Origin: Paenibacillus sp. PL2-23
Lineage (GTDB): Bacteria > Bacillota > Bacilli > Paenibacillales > Paenibacillaceae
Length of the DNA: 64,000 nt
Reading direction: 5' to 3'
Assembly (NCBI RefSeq): GCF_040834005.1
Contig: NZ_CP162129.1
Span: forward strand, 2,194,001-2,258,000
A program made the translations under genes and the position numbers. The notes below the pieces were generated by a model. That model was not told the DNA's origin. It did no database searches and worked only from the letters and a program-made list of their open reading frames with translations. Of the stretch, positions 35,633 through 44,182 are shown one piece after another. Numbering within the stretch: position 1 is the first letter of the stretch; every line of letters starts with the position of its first letter.

Positions 35633-36772
35633 TTATTTTACAAAGTGATCGTAGGTCAGGTCATGAAGGATGTAGGCGAGGAAGAAGATGACGCAAGGAT
35701 TCTCGTACGAATGCTGAATCTGAAGAAGCTGCTTATAATATTTGTCGCCGTAATGGGGATTGTTGCGCATCTCCATATTGCTTTTGATTAACGCGTCGAT
35801 CTTGTCTGCAATATCCACCAGCTCTCCCTCATAGGTGGAGTCCTTGGCATGAACGAGGAAGTCCGTCAGCTCGTCATGGAATATAGCCGGCAGCTTCGCC
35901 ACCATTCCCTTGGCTACATCCTGCTCATACCGCTCGAATGCTTCGCGAATCGCCGGAGAGGATTTTTTGATGGGGGAGGCGACATCCCCGCTTACTCCTT
36001 CGACAACATCGTGCAGAATCGCCTTCCCGATAAGACGATAATGATCGATTCCACCCCGTCCGAACCGTTCGGTCTCAAGCAAGCCGTTGAACAAGGCCAT
36101 GGCGGCAACCCGGAAGGAATGGGTGGCGTCGTCGTCGGGAATAAGATTGAAGTTGCCGCCCCAGCGCTCGATTAAGTCGAGATTCAAGATGTGCTGGAGG
36201 AACTGCTTCACACCGTCATCGGACTCCGCATGCTCCAGCAGCCACCTCACCGATTGGCACTGGGATTGCGCCAGACCGTTCCTCAGCTCCTCATATTTGG
36301 CTCCGAACAAGGGACTGGAATCCCGCTCCAGCTCACGCTTGCAGAAGAGCATCCCATCAAAGGAATCGATGCCTCGCACAAGCTGGCCGATATAGCTGTC
36401 GTCCTCGGCGTTCACAATGTAGTCGTGGAAGCGGGGCTGCAGCGACTTGGACAGACGCGAGACGATTTCGACATTGACCTCAGCCTCCAGTCTGCGAATA
36501 TGCTGGGACAGATGCTTATCCTTCTTCGTTACATATTTGATAGAGCCGGTGACGGTCTCGTTCAGATCGTGCAGCAGCGCGCGCGCCACAAGCTGCAGCT
36601 TGTCCAGCGGCCGCCCGAACACCCGCTCCTCGACGATCCCGGCCAGAATGGCGATTGCAGCGCAGCGGAAGCTGTGGCTTGCTGCATTATCCTTGTATCT
36701 TGGCGAAAATTCCTTCCAGCGGGACACGTATTGCATGCCAATAATCGCATGGGCAAAACGGCTGTTATTCAT
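35633..36772 (-). CDS. Tandem-HD (YfbR-like) phosphohydrolase
   Basis: The 379-residue protein is an internal duplication of an HD-type domain. The first copy (about 1-190) has ASHSFRCAAIAILAG with His33 and ALLHDLNETVTG with His68-Asp69; the second (about 195-379) has ATHSFRVAAMALFNG and AILHDVVEGVSG. Each copy also holds a late Asp of the kind that completes the metal site (VRGIDSFDG and VDIADKIDA). YfbR-type HD proteins dephosphorylate deoxynucleotides. The ATG at 36772 has AGAGGAG close upstream and is preferred over an earlier one at 36811. The substrate is inferred, not shown. Confidence 0.75.
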   Translation of the reverse strand: MNNSRFAHAIIGMQYVSRWKEFSPRYKDNAASHSFRCAAIAILAGIVEERVFGRPLDKLQLVARALLHDLNETVTGSIKYVTKKDKHLSQHIRRLEAEVNVEIVSRLSKSLQPRFHDYIVNAEDDSYIGQLVRGIDSFDGMLFCKRELERDSSPLFGAKYEELRNGLAQSQCQSVRWLLEHAESDDGVKQFLQHILNLDLIERWGGNFNLIPDDDATHSFRVAAMALFNGLLETERFGRGGIDHYRLIGKAILHDVVEGVSGDVASPIKKSSPAIREAFERYEQDVAKGMVAKLPAIFHDELTDFLVHAKDSTYEGELVDIADKIDALIKSNMEMRNNPHYGDKYYKQLLQIQHSYENPCVIFFLAYILHDLTYDHFVK

Positions 36773-36881
36773 AGCACTCTCCTCTGGCATCATTAGAGAA
36801 ATCAAATACATCTATATGGTAACACAACTGTCTCGGGAAACCAGACGACATTTCATATTAGCCAAAACGAATATGATGGTA

Positions 36882-36887
36882 TATACT
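36882..36887 (+). promoter_or_regulatory. -10 element of the arsR-type operon
   Basis: TATACT lies just before the operator palindrome. The -35 position (TTAGCC) is a poor match, as is common for repressed metal-efflux promoters with odd spacing. Confidence 0.4.
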
Positions 36888-36888
36888 A

Positions 36889-36910
36889 CATATTAGGATG
36901 ATCTAATATG
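36889..36910. promoter_or_regulatory. ArsR/SmtB-type operator palindrome
   Basis: CATATTAG (36889-36896) and CTAATATG (36903-36910) form a perfect inverted repeat with a six-base centre, right over the expected transcription start. An extra CATATTAG copy lies at 36854-36861. The form resembles operators of CadC/CzrA-type repressors, and the repressor gene follows 17 bases on. Confidence 0.7.
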
Positions 36911-36926
36911 AAGGGGTGACTTACAC

Positions 36927-37259
36927 ATGGATCACACCATGTTAACAACTAAGGTTAAATTTATTCGCGGCTTTGGCGATAAGACGAGATTGCAAATTCT
37001 AGACAGCATCAAGCAGGAGGAGAAATCCGTCACTCAGCTGATGGCGGAGGTGGAAGCAAGCCAGTCCAGCATATCTCAGCATTTGGGCTGTCTGAAGGAA
37101 TGCGGGCTGATTGTGGGCAGACAGGAAGGGAAATTTATGTATTACAGCTTAAGCAGCGACAGAATCAAACTTTTGCTCGATATGATGGATGAGGTATTCA
37201 TGGAAGTACAGACAGGCGTCGAATGCTGCGACCAGCATTTCGAGACGTGTGAGGGGTGA
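36927..37259 (+). CDS. ArsR-family metal-sensing repressor
   Basis: A 110-residue winged-helix protein. SVTQLMAEVEASQSSISQHLGCLKECG is the helix-turn-helix region (recognition part SQSSISQHLGCLKECG) and GKFMYYSL the wing. The C-terminus ends VECCDQHFETCEG, with three Cys and one His that could bind a thiophilic metal; Cys in the recognition helix (LGCLKECG) are further candidates. It should leave its operator when metal is bound and so release the P-type ATPase gene, which starts six bases downstream. The metal (Cd, Zn, Pb or Cu) cannot be settled by eye. Confidence 0.88.
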   Translation: MDHTMLTTKVKFIRGFGDKTRLQILDSIKQEEKSVTQLMAEVEASQSSISQHLGCLKECGLIVGRQEGKFMYYSLSSDRIKLLLDMMDEVFMEVQTGVECCDQHFETCEG

Positions 37260-37264
37260 TAGGC

Positions 37265-39544
37265 ATGGCAGACGAGCAACGAAGATTCAAGAAAGTCATA
37301 TTGACGGCCTCTATGGAGAAGGCGAAGCCTGGCTGTGACGATGGCTGCTGCGGGGATGCTCCCGTGAAGGAGACGGCAAGCCAAACGTCATGCTGCAGCC
37401 AGGCTGAGCCGGCCATGACTGCAGATATCAAAGCTAATGACTTGATAGAGTCTAAAGGCAGCACCCGCGTGTACCACGTGGAAGGGATGGACTGCGGCTC
37501 CTGTGCCGCTACCATCGAAAATCATCTTAGACAAAACCCAAAGGTCAGAAGCGTAAGCGTAAATTTCCCCGCGGCCAGGATGCACATTGAGCATGACAAC
37601 AGCATCGAGGACATTGTGAGGGAGGTAGCCAAAGCGGGCTATAAGGCCAAGCCGATGAGCACAAGGCGCAGCGGCGAGGAGCCAACGAAGACGAGCCAAA
37701 CGGCTATGATTGCATCAGGCGTGTTCCTGGTCCTTGGCCTGATCGGCACGCTTGCCAAGTTGGACGCCTATCTCATTACGGCTCTCTATGCGGCATCTAT
37801 CGTTGCGGGCGGCTTGAAGCCCGCCAGAAGCGCCTACTACGCGGTCAGAAGCCGCTCCTTGGATATGAATGTGCTGATGACGGCAGCAGCGGCTGGCGCG
37901 GCGTTCATCGGCGAATGGCTGGAGGGAGCGACGGTGGTGTGGCTGTTCGCGCTCGGCAACGCCCTGCAGACAAGATCGATCGAACGGACGCGCAATTCCA
38001 TTCGCAGCTTAATTGATTTGGCTCCGCCCGCGGCATGGGTCAAGCGTGACGGCGAGCTGGTCCACATACCTGTTGAGGATATTGGGGTAGGCACGGTCAT
38101 AACGGTGAAGCCGGGTGAAAAAGTACCGCTGGATGGAGTCATTGTGCAAGGCGCGTCTACCATTAATCAAGCGCCGATTACAGGGGAATCCATTCCAGTA
38201 GACAAGGAGATCGGCGATACCGTCTATGCGGGAACGATCAACGAGCACGGCTCCCTTGACATTGAGGTAACAAAGCTTACCCAGGATACAACCTTATCCC
38301 GCATCATTCATCTGGTGGAGGAGGCGCAAGCCCAGAAGGCGCCTGCTCAAGCCTTCGTGGATCGGTTCGCGGGCATATATACCCCGATCGTCTTCGCGCT
38401 GGCTCTCCTCGTGATCGTCTTCCCTCCACTGCTCGACATGGGGACGTGGGAGGAATGGTTCTATCGCGGGCTGGAGCTGCTCGTTGTGGCTTGTCCTTGC
38501 GCTCTTGTGATCTCGACGCCAGTCGCTATTGTGTCGGCTATCGGGCATGCCGCCAAGAGGGGTGTGCTGATTAAGGGTGGAGCCTTCCTGGAGGCGGCTG
38601 GGCATCTTACGGCCATCGCCTTCGACAAAACGGGAACATTGACCGAAGGAAAGCCTCAGGTCGTCAGCAATGTACCGATTGGTATGGATGGGCGTGAGCT
38701 GCTGTCCATTGCCAGAACGCTGGAGTCGCATTCTAACCATCCCATAGCGAAGACCGTTGTGGCATACGCCTCGGAGCGGGGAATCGCGGCACGCAGCGGA
38801 GATTCGTTTCATCATATCGTGGGCAAGGGTGTTGGGGCGAATATAGACGGAGCGGCTTATTACGCTGGCAATCTGAAATTATTCCAGGAGCTGAAGACGC
38901 CCCTTCGGGAGCTCGAAGGAAGGATCGAAGGGCTGCAGCACAGCGGACATACCTTGGTTATTGTAGGCACAAAGGATGTAATCATCGGACTGATTGCCCT
39001 AGCGGATACCATTCGAGGCACAACGGAGTCGGCCTTGCAGGGGCTGCGCCAGGCTGGCATTGTGGAGGTGGTCATGCTGACGGGGGATCATGAAGGCACT
39101 GCGGCAAGTGTCGCTGCAGGGACGAGTATCACACGGTATCACGCCAATCTGCTGCCGGAGGACAAGGTGGCCGCCATTAAGAAGCTGCAGGCGGAGGGCC
39201 ACAAGGTAGCGATGGTGGGCGACGGCATCAACGATGCGCCTGCTCTTGCCGTGGCGGATCTGGGTATCGCAATGGGCGGTGTCGGAACGGATACAGCGAT
39301 GGAGACAGCCCAGATCGTGCTGATGGCCGACAATCTGGAGAAGCTGCCTCATACGATAAAGCTGAGCAGGAAGGCTCTTGGCATCATTAAACAAAATATT
39401 TGGTTCTCCATCACTGTGAAGCTGGCTGCGCTGGCGCTTATCTTCCCTGGCTGGCTGACGTTATGGCTAGCCGTGCTCAGCGATACGGGAGCCGCCCTGC
39501 TGGTTATCTTGAACAGCATGCGATTGCTGCGATTTAAGGGATAA
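37265..39544 (+). CDS. Heavy-metal P1B-type ATPase (CadA/ZntA-like)
   Basis: A 759-residue metal efflux pump. A Cys-rich start (Cys24, 28, 29, 43, 44) precedes one HMA domain with GMDCGSC (Cys77, Cys80). Then come the membrane helices, the metal-selecting CPC in VVACPCALVISTP, the phosphorylation site FDKTGTLTEGKP, the SHSNHPIAK stretch and the hinge VGDGINDAPALA. The CPC motif and the DKTGTLT context fit the Zn/Cd/Pb group. The ATG at 37265 is chosen because GAGGGGTGA, overlapping the repressor stop, is six bases upstream. Regulation by the ArsR-type repressor next door is very likely. Confidence 0.93.
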   Translation: MADEQRRFKKVILTASMEKAKPGCDDGCCGDAPVKETASQTSCCSQAEPAMTADIKANDLIESKGSTRVYHVEGMDCGSCAATIENHLRQNPKVRSVSVNFPAARMHIEHDNSIEDIVREVAKAGYKAKPMSTRRSGEEPTKTSQTAMIASGVFLVLGLIGTLAKLDAYLITALYAASIVAGGLKPARSAYYAVRSRSLDMNVLMTAAAAGAAFIGEWLEGATVVWLFALGNALQTRSIERTRNSIRSLIDLAPPAAWVKRDGELVHIPVEDIGVGTVITVKPGEKVPLDGVIVQGASTINQAPITGESIPVDKEIGDTVYAGTINEHGSLDIEVTKLTQDTTLSRIIHLVEEAQAQKAPAQAFVDRFAGIYTPIVFALALLVIVFPPLLDMGTWEEWFYRGLELLVVACPCALVISTPVAIVSAIGHAAKRGVLIKGGAFLEAAGHLTAIAFDKTGTLTEGKPQVVSNVPIGMDGRELLSIARTLESHSNHPIAKTVVAYASERGIAARSGDSFHHIVGKGVGANIDGAAYYAGNLKLFQELKTPLRELEGRIEGLQHSGHTLVIVGTKDVIIGLIALADTIRGTTESALQGLRQAGIVEVVMLTGDHEGTAASVAAGTSITRYHANLLPEDKVAAIKKLQAEGHKVAMVGDGINDAPALAVADLGIAMGGVGTDTAMETAQIVLMADNLEKLPHTIKLSRKALGIIKQNIWFSITVKLAALALIFPGWLTLWLAVLSDTGAALLVILNSMRLLRFKG

Positions 39545-39567
39545 TGAAAGTGTCTGCCAAGCTTCGT

Positions 39568-39596
39568 TTGTGCCATCTCGCATTTGGGCTTACAAT
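39568..39596 (+). promoter_or_regulatory. Candidate sigma-A promoter of the BASS transporter gene
   Basis: TTGTGC (39568-39573), 17 bases, TACAAT (39591-39596), 35 bases before the TTG start. Confidence 0.4.
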
Positions 39597-39631
39597 ATAA
39601 CGAGACTATACGTGTAAATGAGGGATAGGCT

Positions 39632-40609
39632 TTGCGGGAGTGGGGGCTTGGATTTAACCGTTATTTTGAAAAATGGATGTTTCTTATTATTCCGGGATCG
39701 CTGGTGCTCGGATTTGCTGGAGGGGACGCGCTGCTGCCGATGGTGGGAGCCGTCCCCTATCTGTTCGCGTTCGTGACGTTTGCGATGGCGATCGGCTGCG
39801 GGTTGAGGGAGCTGTCCGGCGTGATGAAGAAGCCGGGCGTTATGGGGCTTACGTTCATCATTGCCCATATTGTGTCGCCGCTGGCCGCATACGGTATCGG
39901 ATCGGCAGTATTCGGAGCGGATTCGCCGTACGTTGTAGGTCTTGTCTTGTTCACTATTATTCCCCTAGGCGTATCCACTGTGCTGTGGGTAGGCATGTCA
40001 GGGGGAAGCATACCGCTTATGCTGGCCATGGTGGTGCTAGATTCGCTGCTTAGCCCGCTTGTTGTGCCTGCCGGCATTCATCTGTTTTTTGATACAACGG
40101 CGCAGGTGGAAACATGGCCTATGATGGTGGATCTTATCGTCATTATTGTGCTGCCAACGATTGTCGGGGTTGGACTGAACGAATGGTCGAAGGGCAAGGC
40201 GCAGGCAGCGCTGAAGCCTTATACCGCTCCTTTATCCAAGCTATGCTTCGTTGGCGTAGTGGCGCTTAACGCCGCTGCGATCTCTCCGTATATGGAGCAG
40301 CTAAAGAAGGATATGGCCGTTCTGGTGCCGGTCGTTGTGCTGCTGGTGGGACTCTGCTATGCGCTGGGGTTCATCGGAACGTCCGCCGCCAAGGACAGCA
40401 AGGTGCAGATTACAGTTTCCTACGCGACAGGCATGCGCAATATATCGCTTGGCATCGTGCTTGCGCTTGGCTATTTCAGCCCGCTGGCTGCCGTGCCCGT
40501 CGTGCTGTCGATTCTGATCCAGCAGCCCATTGCGACGGCGCATCATTATATTTTACAAAAAATTAATAAGGATAAGACTAGCGCTCGCGGCGGCGCGCAT
40601 GTAGGATAA
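39632..40609 (+). CDS. Bile acid:sodium symporter (BASS) family transporter
   Basis: A 325-residue membrane protein with about nine or ten hydrophobic helices. Family-like stretches are FVTFAMAIGCGLREL, LFTIIPLGVSTVLWVGMSGG and TVSYATGMRNISLGIVLALGYF. BASS proteins carry organic anions, pantoate or similar compounds with sodium. It starts at a TTG with GAGGGAT six bases upstream. It stands between the metal pump and the PhoR gene and has a possible promoter of its own; a link to either is not shown. The substrate is unknown. Confidence 0.85.
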   Translation: MREWGLGFNRYFEKWMFLIIPGSLVLGFAGGDALLPMVGAVPYLFAFVTFAMAIGCGLRELSGVMKKPGVMGLTFIIAHIVSPLAAYGIGSAVFGADSPYVVGLVLFTIIPLGVSTVLWVGMSGGSIPLMLAMVVLDSLLSPLVVPAGIHLFFDTTAQVETWPMMVDLIVIIVLPTIVGVGLNEWSKGKAQAALKPYTAPLSKLCFVGVVALNAAAISPYMEQLKKDMAVLVPVVVLLVGLCYALGFIGTSAAKDSKVQITVSYATGMRNISLGIVLALGYFSPLAAVPVVLSILIQQPIATAHHYILQKINKDKTSARGGAHVG

Positions 40610-40657
40610 GCTTTGAATGTTGTGTAAGGCACCGGCCAATTGGGGAGTGGGACAATA

Positions 40658-42436
40658 GTGAACAGCTTTCGTACGAGATTGACTCTGATTATGATATCGA
40701 TGATTGCCGTTGCCGTATTCGCGGCGGGCTTCCTCATGATTAAGACCTTCAAGGATAATCATATTAAGGCGCTTGAGGAAAATATGGTCCGCACAATGAA
40801 GATTATAGCGGCCAATCTGGATTGGCGAAGCGGCGAGCTTCCGCAGCTTGTGGATTATTATTCGCTCAAGGCCAGCGAGCTCAGCGAGCTCGCCGACACC
40901 AGGGTCACGATCATTAGAAGCGACGGCGTTGTGGTCGGCGATTCCGATTACGACGTCGCCAAGATGGACAATCATCTGATGCGCCAGGAAGTTCAGGAGG
41001 CCTACGAGCTCGGAATCGGCCGTTCGGTGAGAGTGAGCGACACGGTGCAGAAGAATATGATCTATGTGGCGATGCCTGTGACGATTAATGAAGGAGAGCA
41101 GCCTTACATCTTACGAATGGCGATGAGCCTGGCTGAGGTGGACAAAAGCATCGGACAATTGACGATGGTGCTTATCGTCAGCCTGCTTATCCTGTTTGTC
41201 GTTGCGGCGGCTATCAGCTACAGCATTGCCCAGAGCATGACGCGGCCGCTGGAGCAGATTACCAAGGTGGCCAAGCGGATCAAAAACATGGATTACCGGG
41301 CGAGGGTCAAGGTGCGCAAGCAGGATGAAATCGGCGAGCTGGGCACTGCGATCAATGCTATGGCTGACAGCCTGCAGGTCCAAATGACGCGGATCAAGCA
41401 GAATGAAAGCCAGCTGGAGAGCGTCCTTGAGAACATGATTAACGGCGTAGTGATGATTGATGCCCAAGGTCAGATTCTGCTGATGAACCGCAGAGCGGAG
41501 GAGGTTCTCGGCTTCTCGGCAAGGGAGCTTGTCGGCCGGCATTTTGCGGAGGCGAAGCAGCAATATGAGCTGTCGCAGATTATTCAGGAGGCGCTGGACA
41601 CCAGAAAATATTTGCGGGAGGAAATAACGTTCTACTTCCCTGAGGAGCGGCTGCTGGAGCTGAATCTTGTGCCGATTAGCCAGAGTGGGCCAGGTGAATT
41701 CGGCGGCGTTCTGCTTGTTCTGCAGGATGTGTCGGCGATTCGGAGACTGGAGCGGATGCGCAGCGAGTTTGTAGCGAATGTCTCGCACGAGCTGAAGACG
41801 CCAATCGCTGCGGTGAAGGGCTTCGCAGAGACGCTGCTGGGGGGAGCCGTTAAGGATGAAGAGACGGCCAGGTCGTTCCTGCAAATTATATTCGACGAAA
41901 GCGACAGGCTGAATCGTCTGATCGGCGACATTCTAGAGCTGTCCAAGATCGAATCCCGCCGGGTTCCGCTGCTGTTCTCGCCAGTGGAGCTCGAAAGCTT
42001 TGTGGCCAAGACGTTTGCTTTGCTGGAACCTGAAGCCGCGCGCAAATCCATTACGCTTCATCATAAGGTGGAGTCGGGGCTGTATGTAGAGGCGGACGAG
42101 GATCGGCTTCGTCAAATCGTTATGAATCTGCTCGCCAACGGCATCAATTATACGCCGGAGGGGGGGCGCGTTACGCTTACCGTTCTGGCGGCGGACGCTG
42201 ACCATATCCGGTTCCAGATCAGCGACACCGGCATCGGCATTCCCAAAAAGGATCTGCCACGCATATTCGAGCGGTTCTATCGGGTAGATAAAGCCCGTTC
42301 GCGCAGCTCAGGCGGTACGGGGCTCGGGCTCTCCATCGTCAAGCATCTTGTGGAGCTGCACAAGGGCACATTGTCCGTTACCAGTACGGTTGGCGTCGGT
42401 ACCACCTTTACAATTGAGCTGCCGATCATCCAATAA
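40658..42436 (+). CDS. phoR: PhoR-type sensor histidine kinase
   Basis: A 592-residue kinase: helix 1 (7-27), an extracytoplasmic region of about 135 residues, helix 2 (168-190), HAMP (about 190-243), PAS (about 250-360), HisKA with His377 in FVANVSHELKTPIAA and HATPase with NLLANGINYTP, DTGIGI and GGTGLGLSIVKHL. This is the layout of PhoR/ResE/WalK-type kinases. With the phosphate transport genes 4 kb away I read it as PhoR. The GTG at 40658 has GGGAGTGGG seven bases upstream and beats an in-frame TTG at 40640. The kinase gene precedes its regulator gene, the reverse of the usual phoP-phoR order. Confidence 0.82.
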   Translation: MNSFRTRLTLIMISMIAVAVFAAGFLMIKTFKDNHIKALEENMVRTMKIIAANLDWRSGELPQLVDYYSLKASELSELADTRVTIIRSDGVVVGDSDYDVAKMDNHLMRQEVQEAYELGIGRSVRVSDTVQKNMIYVAMPVTINEGEQPYILRMAMSLAEVDKSIGQLTMVLIVSLLILFVVAAAISYSIAQSMTRPLEQITKVAKRIKNMDYRARVKVRKQDEIGELGTAINAMADSLQVQMTRIKQNESQLESVLENMINGVVMIDAQGQILLMNRRAEEVLGFSARELVGRHFAEAKQQYELSQIIQEALDTRKYLREEITFYFPEERLLELNLVPISQSGPGEFGGVLLVLQDVSAIRRLERMRSEFVANVSHELKTPIAAVKGFAETLLGGAVKDEETARSFLQIIFDESDRLNRLIGDILELSKIESRRVPLLFSPVELESFVAKTFALLEPEAARKSITLHHKVESGLYVEADEDRLRQIVMNLLANGINYTPEGGRVTLTVLAADADHIRFQISDTGIGIPKKDLPRIFERFYRVDKARSRSSGGTGLGLSIVKHLVELHKGTLSVTSTVGVGTTFTIELPIIQ

Positions 42437-42445
42437 CAAAAAAGG

Positions 42446-42473
42446 TTTACCTATTCTTTATGAATCCATGGTA
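42446..42473 (+). promoter_or_regulatory. Candidate PhoP box before the phoP gene
   Basis: TTTACC (42446-42451), TTTATG (42457-42462) and ATGGTA (42468-42473) repeat every 11 bases like the TTAACA-N5 PhoP box, the third unit poorly. It would allow autoregulation. Confidence 0.35.
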
Positions 42474-42532
42474 AACTATATGCGATGATTCTGCGAATCC
42501 GAAGCGGATTGCAAGATGGAGGTCCATATGTC

Positions 42533-43255
42533 ATGTCTCACAAAGTGCTTGTAATTGAAGACGAACCTACACTAGCTAGATTGTTATCATATAACTTGAC
42601 CCAGGAAGGCTATGAAACGACTGTAATCGATCATGGCGGAGAAGGGCTGCAGGCTGCGCTTCAGCGCAGCTTCGACCTGATCATTCTGGATATTATGCTG
42701 CCTGGGCTGAACGGCTTCGAGGTGCTGAATCGGCTGCGCCAGAACGGCGTGCGAACGCCTGTTATTATTCTGACGGCCCGCAATGCGGAGGAAGAGGTTG
42801 TGCAGGGCTTGAAGCATGGCGCGGATGATTATATTACCAAGCCGTTCGGCGTAGCGGAGCTGCTCGCGCGCGTATCGGCCGTGCTGCGCAGAACGCAGCA
42901 GGATGAGACGCCGGTCATCCAGACGAACGAGAAGGTTATTTCCGTCGGCGAGCTGTCCATTTATCCTGAGAAATACGAGGTCATCGTAGATGGGGAGCCC
43001 ATTCCGCTGCGTCCGAAGGAGTTCGAGGTGCTGCTCTATCTCGTTCAGCGCCCTGGCATGGTCATAACGAGGGATGATCTCATGAATGTCGTTTGGGGCT
43101 TCGATTATATTGGAGGCCAGCGTACGGTGGATGTGCATGTCAGCTCGCTCCGCAAGAAGCTGGAGCTGGGCCAGCAGTCCGTCCAGATTGAATCCATCAG
43201 AGGCGTCGGCTACAAGCTGGTTATGCCCAAAAAGCTCGCAAACCCTAAACGTTAG
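42533..43255 (+). CDS. phoP: PhoP-type response regulator (OmpR family)
   Basis: A 240-residue OmpR/PhoB-type regulator: receiver domain with acidic pocket Glu9-Asp10, phospho-acceptor Asp53 (LIILDIMLPGLNG), and TKPFG with the switch lysine, then a winged-helix domain with RPKEFEVLLYLVQRPG and DVHVSSLRKKLE. The ATG at 42533 has GGAGGT eight bases upstream. A gap of 96 bases with a possible PhoP box separates it from phoR, so it may have its own promoter. Its likely targets are the PhoP boxes before pstS (46829-46867). Confidence 0.85.
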   Translation: MSHKVLVIEDEPTLARLLSYNLTQEGYETTVIDHGGEGLQAALQRSFDLIILDIMLPGLNGFEVLNRLRQNGVRTPVIILTARNAEEEVVQGLKHGADDYITKPFGVAELLARVSAVLRRTQQDETPVIQTNEKVISVGELSIYPEKYEVIVDGEPIPLRPKEFEVLLYLVQRPGMVITRDDLMNVVWGFDYIGGQRTVDVHVSSLRKKLELGQQSVQIESIRGVGYKLVMPKKLANPKR

Positions 43256-43276
43256 TTAGGGGCTGCGAGCTTTTTT
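43234..43276 (+). terminator. Terminator overlapping the end of phoP
   Basis: GCTCGCA (43234-43240) pairs with TGCGAGC (43264-43270), and inside it CCCTAA (43243-43248) with TTAGGG (43256-43261). Six T residues follow. The first arm encodes the last codons of phoP. Confidence 0.85.
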
Positions 43277-43295
43277 GTCGTATATGGAGCGTCTG

Positions 43296-44165
43296 TCATT
43301 GCCGCTGCCACATCGTCATTTTGCGTTGAAACTGCTTAGGCGAGCAATCGTTGTATTTCTTAAACATCTTGTAGAAGTGGGCCATATTGGGCATGCCGAT
43401 TCGCTCGCCAACCTCCGAGATACTGAGGTCCTTGGTGAGCAGAATACGCTCCGCCCATTTCACCTTGCGGTAATTGACATATTCCGTGAAGGAGAGGCCG
43501 ACCGTTTTTTTGAAATATTTCACAAAATAATAATAGCTCATATTGGCGATCTTGCACACCTCCTCCACCAGTATGCGATCGTTCAGATGATTCTCCACAT
43601 AATCCAGGACAGGCTTCAGTCTAATCTTGTCGAAGTTGTCCTGCTCCACCAATAGTTTGCGCGTATCGCCTCTCAGCAGAAGCAACAAAATCTGCTTGAT
43701 CAGAATGCTGACCGCCAGCTCATAGCCGGTTTCCTTGCGAGACGCTTCCTGCAGGATACCTTCAATACAAGAGGCCGCCTGCGCCTTAATGGCTTCGTTC
43801 TCCTTGAATATATAATTCGCTCTGCTGAGGGGCAGCTGCGAATCCGAGAAGTAACGGATATACGGGATGGAGCTATGGTCGAAAAACTGCTCCAAATCAA
43901 ATTGCAGCACAATGTAATCCAGATCCTTGCTGCCGCGGTCGCGGTGAAGCTCGGAATCCCCGATAATCAGCAAATCCCCGGACCGCATTTGATAGCTGTC
44001 AGCCTCCAAATAGACATCAAGCTTGCCGCTGAGCACGAGGAGTAATTCCAACTGCTTATGGTAATGCCAATTTGTATACTGGACTTCCCCCCTCCTCTGC
44101 GCCCGGAAGATCCGAATGGAAAGAAGCGGGTTTTCGTACATCACCTTTTCGTTGATTGCTTCCAT
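43296..44165 (-). CDS. AraC-family regulator with cupin-like sensor domain
   Basis: A 289-residue protein. The N-terminal half is a cupin-like domain (NWHYHKQLELLLVLSG, RSGDLLIIGDSELH), typical of AraC members that bind a small molecule. The C-terminal half has two helix-turn-helix units, the first around LVEEVCKIANMSYYYFVKYFKK and the second ending VGERIGMPNMAHFYKMFKKY (each motif quoted in part: ANMSYYYFVKYFKK, GMPNMAHFYKMFKK). It lies 17 bases downstream of the M20 peptidase gene on the same strand, so it probably regulates or is made with that gene. The inducer is unknown. Confidence 0.85.
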   Translation of the reverse strand: MEAINEKVMYENPLLSIRIFRAQRRGEVQYTNWHYHKQLELLLVLSGKLDVYLEADSYQMRSGDLLIIGDSELHRDRGSKDLDYIVLQFDLEQFFDHSSIPYIRYFSDSQLPLSRANYIFKENEAIKAQAASCIEGILQEASRKETGYELAVSILIKQILLLLLRGDTRKLLVEQDNFDKIRLKPVLDYVENHLNDRILVEEVCKIANMSYYYFVKYFKKTVGLSFTEYVNYRKVKWAERILLTKDLSISEVGERIGMPNMAHFYKMFKKYNDCSPKQFQRKMTMWQRQ

Positions 44166-44182
44166 AAGCCACAGAGCCTCCT

